Assembly (NCBI GenBank): GCA_947165505.1
Contig: CAMVAT010000004.1
Coordinates: forward strand, 1-64,000
Length of the DNA stretch: 64,000 nucleotides
DNA from: an uncultured Prevotellaceae bacterium
GTDB lineage: Bacteria > Bacteroidota > Bacteroidia > Bacteroidales > Bacteroidaceae
Reading direction: 5' to 3'
Shown here one piece after another: positions 27,660-36,313 of the stretch (position 1 is the first letter of the stretch; the number at the start of each line of letters is the position of its first letter). Under the pieces are notes generated by a model. It was not told the DNA's origin and did no database searches. It saw nothing but the letters and a program-made list of their open reading frames with translations. Made by a program: the position numbers and the translations under genes.

Positions 27660-29144
27660 ATGAATTACAGTGAATTCTTAAGAATGATACCCGAGGCCAT
27701 CCTCGTTGCTATCCTGATTATCGTATTCATCGCCGATTTCGCCACGTCGAAGAAACTCGACCGCAAATGGTTCAACCCGCTGGTGTGCTGCCTGATGGCT
27801 GTGCAACTGGTGGCGTGCTTCATCCCGCAAGAGCCCGTGACGGCCTTCGGCGGCATGTATGTCACCACCGCCGCGGTGAATGTGATGAAGACCATCCTCT
27901 CGATGGGTACGCTCGTGGTGCTCATCATGAGCCGCACATGGCTCTACGGCAAGGAGGCCAACAGTCACCAGCTGGTGTCGAAGTCGAGCGAGGGCGAGTT
28001 CTACATGCTCGTGGTCTCTACGCTGCTCGGCATGTATATGATGATTTCAGCCGGACATTTCCTCATGTTCTACCTCGGACTGGAAATGGCGTCGGTGCCC
28101 ATGGCGTGCCTCGTGGCACTCGATAAGTTCCGCAACAACTCGGCCGAGGCGGCTGCCAAGTACATCCTCACGGCGGTGTTCTCGTCGGGCGTGATGCTCT
28201 TCGGCATCTCCTTCCTCTACGGAGCCACCGGCAACCTCTATTTCTACGGAGGCAGCATCAACCACGTGGCCGGACTGGGCGACATGCTCACCGCCACACC
28301 CCTGACCATCATGGGACTGGTGTTCTTCTTCAGCGGACTGGGCTTTAAGATCTCGCTCGTGCCCTTCCACTTCTGGACGGCCGACACCTATCAGGGTGCG
28401 CCCACTGTGGTGACGGGATACCTGAGCGTGGTGTCGAAAGGCGCTGCTGCCTTTGCTCTGATGACCATCCTGATGAAGGTGTTCGCGCCCATGGTCGAAT
28501 ACTGGCAGTATCTGCTCTACATCGTCGTGGTGCTCAGCATCACCATCGCCAACCTCTTCGCCATCCGGCAGTCGGAACTGAAGCGGTTCATGGCCTTCAG
28601 CTCTATCTCGCAGGCGGGCTATATCATGCTGGCCGTCATCGGCGACAATGCGCTCGGCGTCGCCGCCCTGTCGTACTACGTGCTGGTGTATGTGGCTGCC
28701 AACCTGGCTGTCTTCGCTGTCATCAGCGTGGTAGAGCAGAACAACGGCGGTGTGACGCAGATGAGCGCCTACAACGGGTTCTACAAGACCAACCCGAAGC
28801 TCTCGCTGCTCATGACGCTGGCGCTCTTCTCGCTGGCCGGCATACCGCCCTTCGCAGGTATGTTCTCTAAGTTCTTCGTGTTCATGGCAGCCCTCGAGGT
28901 GCGCGAGTCGGGCAATTTCCTGCCTTACCTCGTCGTCTTCATCGCCTTGATCAATACAGTGCTGAGCCTTTACTACTATCTGCTCATCGTCAAGGCCATG
29001 TACATCAAAGACAGCGACAGTCCGCTGCCTACCATCAAGAGCGATGGCAGCACCCGTTTGGCCCTGGCTGTCTGCACCCTCGGCATCGTCGCCTTCGGCG
29101 TAGTCAGCTGCGTGTACAACTGGATTTTCGCCGCCGGCGCATAG
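27660..29144 (+). CDS. nuoN: NADH-quinone oxidoreductase subunit N
   Basis: 494 residues, about 14 helices. Visible elements include '[21 protein letters not shown]' with the TM5 Glu, '[20 protein letters not shown]' and '[18 protein letters not shown]'. It is the last gene of the operon and is followed within 30 bp by a strong hairpin terminator. No nuoE, nuoF or nuoG is present anywhere in the window. Confidence 0.96.
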   Translation: MNYSEFLRMIPEAILVAILIIVFIADFATSKKLDRKWFNPLVCCLMAVQLVACFIPQEPVTAFGGMYVTTAAVNVMKTILSMGTLVVLIMSRTWLYGKEANSHQLVSKSSEGEFYMLVVSTLLGMYMMISAGHFLMFYLGLEMASVPMACLVALDKFRNNSAEAAAKYILTAVFSSGVMLFGISFLYGATGNLYFYGGSINHVAGLGDMLTATPLTIMGLVFFFSGLGFKISLVPFHFWTADTYQGAPTVVTGYLSVVSKGAAAFALMTILMKVFAPMVEYWQYLLYIVVVLSITIANLFAIRQSELKRFMAFSSISQAGYIMLAVIGDNALGVAALSYYVLVYVAANLAVFAVISVVEQNNGGVTQMSAYNGFYKTNPKLSLLMTLALFSLAGIPPFAGMFSKFFVFMAALEVRESGNFLPYLVVFIALINTVLSLYYYLLIVKAMYIKDSDSPLPTIKSDGSTRLALAVCTLGIVAFGVVSCVYNWIFAAGA

Positions 29145-29170
29145 ACGTTGAATGTTGAACGTTATAATTA

Positions 29171-29209
29171 CCACGCCTGTCACCTTTGGTGGCAGGCGTG
29201 GAGTTTTTT
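29171..29209 (+). terminator. Rho-independent terminator of the nuo operon
   Basis: CCACGCCTG.CACC pairs with GGTGG.CAGGCGTGG around a TTT loop, followed by GAGTTTTTTA. It is placed 27 bp after the nuoN stop. Confidence 0.85.
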
Positions 29210-29276
29210 ATTCCCTGAAAAAAGTTTTTTTACTCGGAAAACACCAAAAATACATTTTTTTAATTTTGCCTTGTTC

Positions 29277-29327
29277 GGCTGGATCTGCAATCCAGCCGTT
29301 TTTGAACCTTCGGATTTGCAATCCGAA
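29277..29327. repeat. Two REP-like small inverted repeats sharing a TGCA centre
   Basis: GGCTGGAT-CTGCA-ATCCAGCC (29277-29297) and TTCGGAT-TTGCA-ATCCGAA (29309-29327), followed by a degenerate third unit near 29358-29375. The gap 29145-29574 otherwise holds two tandem copies of TTTGA(C/T)GAAATGATAAG at about 29423-29460. The short frames that cross it look non-coding. Confidence 0.6.
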
Positions 29328-29481
29328 CCCGGTAACGCCTGTTCTAAGCCGTTGGGTCGCAAATCCACCCAAACAAGCGGGATTTTTCATTTTTTTCGTT
29401 TTTTTTTCTTTTTTTTCAAACGTTTGACGAAATGATAAGATTATTTGATGAAATGATAAGGCGGTATAGCCTTTACCCCGT

Positions 29482-29489
29482 TATCTTTG
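29482..29489 (+). promoter_or_regulatory. Promoter -7 element of the lipoprotein gene
   Basis: TATCTTTG, about 86 bp before the ATG pair at 29575/29578. The -33 element is not obvious. Confidence 0.5.
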
Positions 29490-29605
29490 CAGCGTTTGAT
29501 AGTCTATGGCATATACCGCCCAGCTGTATATCGTCTGACTAAATCACTTCAACAATTAAAATCAAATTTCTAAAATGATGAAAAAAAACATTTTTCAGTT
29601 TTGCT

Positions 29606-30142
29606 ATGGCAATGGTTATAGCCCTTGGCATGGCTTCGTGTGGAAACAAGGCCGACAAGGCCGAAGGTGGTGATCAAGCAACAGAGGGTGAGAAGGCAAC
29701 AGAGCAGGCTGCAACACAAGACGACCCCAACACGCTGAGCACCGACGCATTCAGCATGCCCATACCCGAGGACTTTGAGTTGAATGGAAAACTTGAGTAT
29801 CAGAAGAAAAGCGGCCAGATAGCCATTCGTACCAAATCAGGTGTAGTGCCTACTTATAATTTTAAAATAGAGTATCACCCCGATATCAAATACAGTGCAC
29901 GCGAATCGCAAGTTGCCGCTCTGAAGGCCATCGATCCCATCACGGTGGGCAATGTCACCTTCAAGGGTGGTTGGAATCCCGACGGCAAGCATATCTTCCT
30001 CTATGCCGACCTTGGCGATAAGGGTACGGCGCAGGTGGATATGCCCAAACCCAGCGGTGCCGGCGGCGAGAAGTACAACCCCGATGACGCCACCGTCATT
30101 GCCAAACTGAAAGAACTCCTTTCCACTCTCAAATTCAAATAA
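29606..30142 (+). CDS. Small lipoprotein, signal peptide interrupted by a one-base shift
   Basis: 178 residues if read from ATG 29606. The frame contains a lipobox (ALGMASC, Cys12) and then a low-complexity Glu/Thr/Gln linker and a beta-rich domain of unknown function. The expected start ATGATG at 29575-29580 is out of frame. Removing one A from the A8 tract at 29581-29588 would give MMKKTFFSFAMAMVIALGMASC, a textbook lipoprotein signal. The 29606 start lacks a positively charged n-region, so as written export would be poor. Possibilities are slippage-based phase variation, a sequencing error, or a true weak start. A terminator follows at 30174. Confidence 0.7.
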   Translation: MAMVIALGMASCGNKADKAEGGDQATEGEKATEQAATQDDPNTLSTDAFSMPIPEDFELNGKLEYQKKSGQIAIRTKSGVVPTYNFKIEYHPDIKYSARESQVAALKAIDPITVGNVTFKGGWNPDGKHIFLYADLGDKGTAQVDMPKPSGAGGEKYNPDDATVIAKLKELLSTLKFK

Positions 30143-30173
30143 AGCCGTCAGTCGGCGGTATCGTCATATCATC

Positions 30174-30215
30174 AGCCTGGCAATAGTGCGTAGCAACTGT
30201 TGCCAGGCTATTTTT
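30174..30215 (+). terminator. Rho-independent terminator after the lipoprotein gene
   Basis: AGCCTGGCAA (30174-30183) pairs perfectly with TTGCCAGGCT (30200-30209), followed by ATTTTT. Confidence 0.85.
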
Positions 30216-30351
30216 GTAAACGGAATTCGGGCGAAATGTCAGCTTTTTCTGTCGATTTCGCCCGAAATCCCTTGTGATGTTCGCTGAATTGTTGTATGTA
30301 TGGAACACGTTGGTTCTCCCCGAACGAACACGCCAGTCACGACAAATGGCG

Positions 30352-30374
30352 GACAGGGCACGCCCTGTCCCTAC
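30352..30374. repeat. Palindromic repeat GGACAGGGCACGCCCTGTCC abutting a gene end
   Basis: The same palindrome family as at 4422-4441. Its outer CTAC supplies the stop codon (minus-strand TAG, 30373-30371) of the DUF4249-type lipoprotein gene. Confidence 0.75.
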
Positions 30375-31261
30375 TGTGTCGGCAGTGTGTAGGCGTTGGG
30401 GAGAAACGTCGGTGTGGCGCGGATGGCATCGTAGTGGAAGACGAGGGTATCGGCCCGGGCGACGCTGCCCGCTGCGAAATAGCCGGTGCAACCGCCCGTG
30501 AGGTTGGTGCGCGGATTGGCGCCGCCGCCCTGTCCGGCCCTGAGCGACGAGAAATAGTCGTAGGTGGGCGTGTCGATGCTCATCAGCTGAAGCGCGAGCT
30601 TGTCGCCCTCGTAGAGGATATTGTCCCAGTTGTCTTCCTCATCTTCCTCGGCCATGCGCTCCGACATGCAGACGATGTCGCGGTAGATGAGCCCGGGCGG
30701 GTTGCCGCGGTTGTCGAAGACGCTCCAACGGTAGGGCTTGGTCTGCGACAGGCTCAAGACGTGAGGGTGCTGGCTGATGCGGTCGATGCGGTACCAATAG
30801 TGGTTGCGCTCGGCAGATGCCGGGTCGGTGGCCCACATCTCGAATACCACCATCCGCTCGTCGATCACTTCGAGCCAGACGAACTCGGCCGACAGGATGA
30901 CGGGGGCGGCAGGCATGGTGGAGGTGCCCTCATAGTGCTTGCCCTCGAAATCGACGACGAGGCGGTAGGTCTCGCCTGTCTGGCCCCGGAAGTCGGAGTG
31001 GTAGCGGCGCTTCTGCGGGTCGTAGGCTACCGGCACGCTGACACCGTCGGCCAGGATGCTGACCGTGGCCCCCGTCAGACAGGCGCCTCGCACGCTGTCG
31101 GCCATCTCGCGGCTCTTGCTCACAAATACATCGGTGCCCTCGTTGGTCACACGGCCCTCAATCACCACCACCGCATCGATGTCGTGGTAGTCGAAGTCGA
31201 TCTCTTTCGTGCAGGCTGTCATGACGCCGGCGAGAATGAGGAATATAAGATATTTCTGCAT
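30371..31261 (-). CDS. DUF4249-type lipoprotein
   Basis: 296 residues. A lipoprotein signal peptide ends at the lipobox GVMTAC (Cys17). An Ig-like N-terminal part follows ('VVIEGRVTNEGTDVFVSKS...VSILADG') and then a beta-rich region with 'YWYRIDR'. The overall organisation matches the DUF4249 lipoproteins that sit beside TonB-dependent receptors in Bacteroidota. Here it starts 6 bp downstream of the receptor stop, so the two are an operon. The likely role is an outer-membrane partner of that receptor; the substrate is unknown. The stop codon is provided by a dispersed palindromic repeat. Confidence 0.8.
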   Translation of the reverse strand: MQKYLIFLILAGVMTACTKEIDFDYHDIDAVVVIEGRVTNEGTDVFVSKSREMADSVRGACLTGATVSILADGVSVPVAYDPQKRRYHSDFRGQTGETYRLVVDFEGKHYEGTSTMPAAPVILSAEFVWLEVIDERMVVFEMWATDPASAERNHYWYRIDRISQHPHVLSLSQTKPYRWSVFDNRGNPPGLIYRDIVCMSERMAEEDEEDNWDNILYEGDKLALQLMSIDTPTYDYFSSLRAGQGGGANPRTNLTGGCTGYFAAGSVARADTLVFHYDAIRATPTFLPNAYTLPTQ

Positions 31262-31267
31262 GGCGGG

Positions 31268-33373
31268 TCAGTATTTCAGGGTGAACGATACGGAGGGGAT
31301 GATGCCGAAGAGCGATGTCTGTTCGGCAATGGTGCCGGTGGGACTCTTGTCGTCGTTCTTGAAACGGATGGTGAACGGGTTGTAGCGGTTGTAGGCGTTG
31401 TAGATGCCAAACGACCATATATGGGTGGTGCGGCGCCGCTTCTTGGTGTAGGTGGCACTCAGGTCCAGACGGTGGTTGGCGGGTGCGCGGTATCCGTTGC
31501 GCTCGTTGTAGTAGTAATAGGTGGTGCCGCCGATGTCGTATTTGGCGCTCGGTGCCGTCAGTGCCTGACCGGTGTTGTAGCGCCATACCGCCGACAGCTC
31601 CCAGGCCGGCGACAACTGGTAGATGCCCACGATGGCCAGGTCGTGGCGCCGGTCGTTGGAGGCGGTGTACCAGTGTCCGCCGTTGATGCCCTCGATCTTG
31701 TTTTCCGACCATGCCAGCGTGTAGTTGAGCCAGCCCGTGAGCCGCCCTTTATTTTTGTGGATGCTCATCTCTATGCCGTAGGCGCGCCCCTTGCCGCCGA
31801 GCAGCAGCCGCTCTATCTCTATCTCGGAGTAGAACGCCTTGCCGTCGCGGTAGTCATACACGTGGCGTATGTTTTTGTAATAGCCCTCGATGGAGTAGTC
31901 GTAGGCGCCGTCGGGCGTGATGCCGAACCATCCCAGTGCCACCTGGTCGGCCTCTTCGGGTCTGACGATGTTGCTGGTCATGGTATAGCGGTCGAAGGGC
32001 ATCGACAGCGAGGCGCCGCTGATGGCGTGTATGTCTTGCGAGGTGCGGCTGTAGCCGGCCTTCACGATGTGCTGCGGCGTGATGGTCCATTTCAGGCTCA
32101 CGCGCGGTTCCACTCCGGCGTAGGTCTTCACGAAGCCCTTGGGGTTCATGGTCTCGGTGATGTTGCCCTCGCCGTCGATTTGATAGTAGGGCGAGCCGCC
32201 GAGCACGGAGAAGGTGCGCAGACGCACGCCGGCCGATAGTTGCCAGTGGCGGCCCAGGTGCCAGTTGTCGTTCACCCACAGGGCGTTGGTCCATGCGTTG
32301 CGCTTCTCGCGCTGGTGCAGCAGGTTGATGTCCCACTCGCCCGACATCAGTTGCAGGTAGGTCGATTCCAGTCCGTAGCACAACTGGTGCTGACCGGCGG
32401 TGATGTTCTGTCGGTGGCGTAGCGTGGCATGGCGGATGTAGCCGCGCATGGTGTAGTAGATATTGAGCACATCGATGCCCACATCGCTGGTGAAGTCGCT
32501 GTAGATGAGCTGGGTGTTGGCGTAGTCGTGGTCGTTGAACGTATGTTGCCAGTTGGCCGTCACGGTGGTGTTGCCCCATTCCATGCGCATGATGTCTTCC
32601 AACTCCATGTTGTCGCGCCCTCTGAAGAGGATGAGCGAGATCAGGTCTTTGTCAGACACGCGGAAGTTGAAACGGGTGTTGAAGTCGTAAAAGTGCAGGG
32701 TGTTGTTGCGGTATTTCTTTGAGCCTTTGAGCAACAGATCCAGATATGAGCGGCGGCCCACCGCCAGAAACGACGAGCGCCCCTTCTGGATAGGCCCTTC
32801 GACCATGGCCTTGGCCGACAGCAGACCGACGGTGAAGCCGTAGTGGTAGTCGGTGAGGTGGCCCGAGCGTGTGCTGATGTCGAACACCGAGGCGGTGCCG
32901 CCGCCCAGTTGCGCGGGCACCAGTCCTTTGTAGAGCGAGGCTCCCGCCAGCGCGTCGTCGTTGAAGGTGGAGAACAGTCCCATCAGGTGGCCGGCATGAT
33001 AGACGGTGGCGCCGTCGAGCAGTATCAGGTTTTGTGCGGCCTTGCCTCCACGCACCTGATAGCCGCCTGTCGCCTCGCTCTCGCTCTTGACGCCCGGCAG
33101 CAACTGGATGCTTTTCATGATGTCTTTCTCGCCGAAGAGCGCCGGCATCTTGGCCAGTGTTGACATCTCGATGTTTTCCACGCCTATCTGCACCTCTTCT
33201 ACGCGCTGACGGGCCGAGCGTGAGGTCACGGTCACCTCTTGCAGCGTGTCGGTCTTGATCGGGTCGGTGTCGGCTGTCTGTGCGCATGCCGGAGCGCACC
33301 ACAGGGCGTGGAGGATCAGCAGCACCATATGCCGGTGCCGCAACCTTCGCATCGTCGTCATTGTTCTTGCCAT
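31268..33373 (-). CDS. TonB-dependent outer-membrane receptor
   Basis: 701 residues from ATG 33373 (MARTMTTMRRLRHRHMVLLI...CAQT signal peptide); the frame extends to 33424, but that extension weakens the signal. The plug domain spans about 40-200: 'TLQEVTVTSRSARQ', 'MKSIQLLPGVKSESEATGGYQVRGG' and 'NLILLDGATVYHAGHLMGLFS'. A beta barrel follows to a terminal aromatic-rich strand ending FTLKY. The usual N-terminal carboxypeptidase-like extension is absent, so it is shorter than many Bacteroidota receptors. It is paired with the DUF4249 lipoprotein. Confidence 0.92.
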   Translation of the reverse strand: MARTMTTMRRLRHRHMVLLILHALWCAPACAQTADTDPIKTDTLQEVTVTSRSARQRVEEVQIGVENIEMSTLAKMPALFGEKDIMKSIQLLPGVKSESEATGGYQVRGGKAAQNLILLDGATVYHAGHLMGLFSTFNDDALAGASLYKGLVPAQLGGGTASVFDISTRSGHLTDYHYGFTVGLLSAKAMVEGPIQKGRSSFLAVGRRSYLDLLLKGSKKYRNNTLHFYDFNTRFNFRVSDKDLISLILFRGRDNMELEDIMRMEWGNTTVTANWQHTFNDHDYANTQLIYSDFTSDVGIDVLNIYYTMRGYIRHATLRHRQNITAGQHQLCYGLESTYLQLMSGEWDINLLHQREKRNAWTNALWVNDNWHLGRHWQLSAGVRLRTFSVLGGSPYYQIDGEGNITETMNPKGFVKTYAGVEPRVSLKWTITPQHIVKAGYSRTSQDIHAISGASLSMPFDRYTMTSNIVRPEEADQVALGWFGITPDGAYDYSIEGYYKNIRHVYDYRDGKAFYSEIEIERLLLGGKGRAYGIEMSIHKNKGRLTGWLNYTLAWSENKIEGINGGHWYTASNDRRHDLAIVGIYQLSPAWELSAVWRYNTGQALTAPSAKYDIGGTTYYYYNERNGYRAPANHRLDLSATYTKKRRRTTHIWSFGIYNAYNRYNPFTIRFKNDDKSPTGTIAEQTSLFGIIPSVSFTLKY

Positions 33374-33410
33374 AGCGTTCGGCCTCAGAGCCTTTTTCCT
33401 TTTTTGGGTG

Positions 33411-33418
33411 CAAAAATA
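33411..33418 (-). promoter_or_regulatory. Promoter -7 element for the receptor-lipoprotein operon
   Basis: The minus strand reads TATTTTTG, 38 bp upstream of the ATG at 33373, with GTTG 20 bp further upstream in place of TTTG. Confidence 0.5.
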
Positions 33419-33489
33419 GTGCATTCCCCTTTTATCTGCAACAATTCAGCCCAAAAAAGCACTGGCGGCGCAGGTTTTTAAGGTCTGCC

Positions 33490-34482
33490 TCACCGCTTTT
33501 TTTGCACAAGCACAGACAGGAGTATCGACAGGAGCAGGACACCGAAGATGATGGCCAGGCTGACAGGGGTGGGTATCTCGATGTGCGGCATCTCCAGATG
33601 AAGACCCAGCCACCCGGCCAGGGCGTTGATATATTCGTTCATGGCCAGCAGCATCTTCAGGCCTACGAAGATGAGGATGATGCCCAGACCGTATTTGAGA
33701 AACTTGAAGTATTTGGCCACGGCAGCCAGCGCAAAGTAGAGGGCGCGCAGGCCGAGGATGGCGAAGATGTTGCTCGTGAGCACGATAAACGGGTCGCGGC
33801 TGACGCTGAACACGGCGGGGATGCTGTCAACGGCAAAGGCCACGTCGGTGGTCTCGATGACCAGCAAGACCACAAACAGCGGGGTGGCCATGCGACGGCC
33901 CTCCTGCACGATAAAGAAACGGTCGCCGTGCATCTTGTCGGTGACGGGATACATGCGGCGGAACCAGCGCACAATGATGTTTTGCGACGGGTCGCTCTGC
34001 ATCTCGTCGTCGTGGCTGAACATCTTGGCTCCCGTGTATAGCAGAAACAGGCCGAACAGTCCCAGAACCCACTCAAAACGCTCCACGGCAGCCGCACCTG
34101 CGAAGATGAAGATGCTGCGCAGCACGAGGGCGCCGAAGATGCCCCAGAACAACACCTCGTGCTGATATTTGCGCTCAACGCCGAAATAGGTGAAGAGCAT
34201 CAGAAAGACAAACAGATTGTCCATCGACAGCGACTTCTCTATCAGATAGCCCGCCAGAAACTCCATTGCCTTCTCGTGAGGGTCCACGGGGTAGAACAGG
34301 TAGATGAGTGCGCAGAACAGCAGTGACACGCCTATCCATACGGCGGTCATGCGCAGCGCCTCGCTGATGCTCACTTCATGCTGACCTTTCTTGCCGAACA
34401 TCTTCAGGTCGGCCACCAGCATCAGCAATACCAACACATAAAATACAATCCAAGCCCAAAAGGGCAGTCCCATCCATTCCAT
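33490..34482 (-). CDS. TerC/Alx-family integral membrane protein
   Basis: 330 residues with about nine membrane segments. The family signature 'EKSLSMDNLFVFLMLFTYFGV' (about 83-104) and 'ETTDVAFAVDSIPAVFSVSRD' (about 210-230) contain the conserved acidic metal-site residues. TerC/Alx proteins are linked to tellurite resistance and, for Alx, manganese export. A metal-ion role is plausible but not provable here. It starts 9 bp downstream of the Na/Pi cotransporter gene, so the two are probably cotranscribed. Confidence 0.9.
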   Translation of the reverse strand: MEWMGLPFWAWIVFYVLVLLMLVADLKMFGKKGQHEVSISEALRMTAVWIGVSLLFCALIYLFYPVDPHEKAMEFLAGYLIEKSLSMDNLFVFLMLFTYFGVERKYQHEVLFWGIFGALVLRSIFIFAGAAAVERFEWVLGLFGLFLLYTGAKMFSHDDEMQSDPSQNIIVRWFRRMYPVTDKMHGDRFFIVQEGRRMATPLFVVLLVIETTDVAFAVDSIPAVFSVSRDPFIVLTSNIFAILGLRALYFALAAVAKYFKFLKYGLGIILIFVGLKMLLAMNEYINALAGWLGLHLEMPHIEIPTPVSLAIIFGVLLLSILLSVLVQKKR

Positions 34483-34491
34483 CTTTGTCGT

Positions 34492-36186
34492 TTATTGTTT
34501 TCCGAAGCGGGCTTCTACCACATTGACCACGTAGTCGCCGAGACGCTCCAGTTCGTTGATCATATCTACATACAGAGAGCCCACGGCATAGTCGTACTCG
34601 TGGTTGTTCACCGAGGTGGCATTCTCTGTCTTGAGCCGCTGGCGCAGCTGGTTGATCTCGTTCTCTATGCCGTAGTTCTCGCGGATGTCGTGGTCGGCGC
34701 GGTGGCCGTGCATCACCGTCTCCATCTGCACGAGGGCTTTGTCGCAGAGCGTCATGAGGGCTTGCAGCTGCTCGGTCTGGTAACCTGTGAACGACTTGCC
34801 CGACTCATGCTTGCGCTCCAGGGTGCGGGCCAGCTTGTAGCACGAGTCGCCGATCGACTCCAGTTCGCTGATCTCGCGCATCATCTGGCGTATCTTCTGT
34901 TTCGTGTCGTCGCTCAGGTGGTCGTCGCTCACCTGCTCCAGGTAGCGGGCTATCTCTATCTCGACCTTGTCGGTCGTGTCTTCTTCATGCTCTATCCGGC
35001 CGAAGCGCTCAGCAAAATCTTTCGAGTCGCTCTCGGCAAACAGCGTGCGCACCATGCCGAACATATCGCCCACGCGGTTGGCGAAGGCAGCGGTCTCTTT
35101 CTGTGCCTGCAGGACAGCTATCTCAGGCGTCTGCACCAGGTTAGACTGGATGTATTGCAGCCGGAACTCCTCTTTCTCTTTCGCCTCTTCCTTCTCGGGC
35201 AGCAGGTAGCAGACAGCCCGCTCCATCTGCGGCACAAACCAGATGAGGATGGCCGTATTGATGACGTTGAAACAGGTGTGGAACATGGCCAGCACCACGG
35301 GCAGCCGGGACGATTGTCCGCCTACTTCCGGGTCGTAGCCCGCCAGATGGCATACCAGATTGACAAACGGATAGAATGCGATGAGCACCCACACCACGCC
35401 GAACACATTGAACAGCAGGTGGGCCAGGGCTGCCCGGCGGGCCTGTGTGTTGGCGCCGAGGGCCACCAGGTTGGCCGTGGCTGTGGTGCCGATATTCTCG
35501 CCCATCACCAGCGCGATGCCCAGATAGATAGGCAGTACGCCCGTGGAACAAAGCAGGATGGTGATGGCCATGACGGCTGCCGACGACTGCACGATGCAGG
35601 TGATGAGCGTGCCGATGGCGAGGAAAGCCAGAATGGTGAGGTAACTTGACGTGTCGAACGAGGCGAAGAACGATATCACCTCCTCGTTGTGCTCCAGGTC
35701 CATCGACTTGCCTGTCGAACTCAGCATCACCAGCGACAGAAACAAGAAGGCGGTGCCAAACAGCAGGTCGCCCACATAGCGGAAGCGTTTCATGTAGATG
35801 AGCACGATGCCTAACATGAACGAGGGATAGACGATGCTGGTGAGATCGACATTATAGCCCAGCGACATGATCCACGCTGTGAGCGTCGTGCCGATGTTGG
35901 CTCCCATGATGACCGAGATGGCCTGAGCCAGGGTGAGCAGTCCGGCCGATACAAACGAAACGGTCATCACCGTAGTGGCCGATGATGACTGTACAGCGCA
36001 GGTGACGAGGGTGCCCGTGAGCATGCCCGTGACGCGGTTGCTCGTCATCTTTGCAAGGATGTGTCTGAGTTGCGGACCCGCCATCTTCTGCAGGGCGTCG
36101 CTCATCATACGCATGCCATAAATCAACAACCCGAGCGAACCAAGCAGTTGCAGCGCTACCATGAAATAGTTTTGTTCTGTTTCCAT
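34492..36186 (-). CDS. Na/Pi cotransporter family protein with PhoU-like C-terminal domain
   Basis: 564 residues. Residues about 10-310 hold two inverted PNaS repeats, each with the QSS motif: 'TCAVQSSSATTVMTVSFVSAG' and 'TCIVQSSAAVMAITILL'. 'IMGANIGTT' and 'VMGENIGTT' are the paired partner motifs. Residues about 340-560 form a helical PhoU-like domain. The protein would take up phosphate with sodium or regulate phosphate balance. It heads a two-gene operon with the TerC-family gene. Confidence 0.92.
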   Translation of the reverse strand: METEQNYFMVALQLLGSLGLLIYGMRMMSDALQKMAGPQLRHILAKMTSNRVTGMLTGTLVTCAVQSSSATTVMTVSFVSAGLLTLAQAISVIMGANIGTTLTAWIMSLGYNVDLTSIVYPSFMLGIVLIYMKRFRYVGDLLFGTAFLFLSLVMLSSTGKSMDLEHNEEVISFFASFDTSSYLTILAFLAIGTLITCIVQSSAAVMAITILLCSTGVLPIYLGIALVMGENIGTTATANLVALGANTQARRAALAHLLFNVFGVVWVLIAFYPFVNLVCHLAGYDPEVGGQSSRLPVVLAMFHTCFNVINTAILIWFVPQMERAVCYLLPEKEEAKEKEEFRLQYIQSNLVQTPEIAVLQAQKETAAFANRVGDMFGMVRTLFAESDSKDFAERFGRIEHEEDTTDKVEIEIARYLEQVSDDHLSDDTKQKIRQMMREISELESIGDSCYKLARTLERKHESGKSFTGYQTEQLQALMTLCDKALVQMETVMHGHRADHDIRENYGIENEINQLRQRLKTENATSVNNHEYDYAVGSLYVDMINELERLGDYVVNVVEARFGKQ

Positions 36187-36205
36187 ATCATTTCGAATTA
36201 TGCCG

Positions 36206-36237
36206 CAAAGGTACGGTCATTTTCCGCACACGACAAG
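36206..36237 (-). promoter_or_regulatory. Promoter of the Na/Pi cotransporter operon
   Basis: The minus strand reads CTTG (36237-36234), 20 bp, TACCTTTG (36213-36206), about 20 bp upstream of the ATG at 36186. Confidence 0.55.
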
Positions 36238-36313
36238 ATAATCGTGTTACGATATGGTTACAATCTGCGGTCGGGCATCTCTGCTCGTATGGCGGGCTTT
36301 TTCCGGGGCGGGC

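Noticed and set aside
29148..29435. Two short plus-strand frames after nuoN
   Set aside because: They cross a terminator and REP-like repeats, and their translation follows the repeats.
30296..32239. 647-residue plus-strand frame
   Set aside because: It lies antisense to the DUF4249 and TonB-receptor genes, which have clear family motifs.
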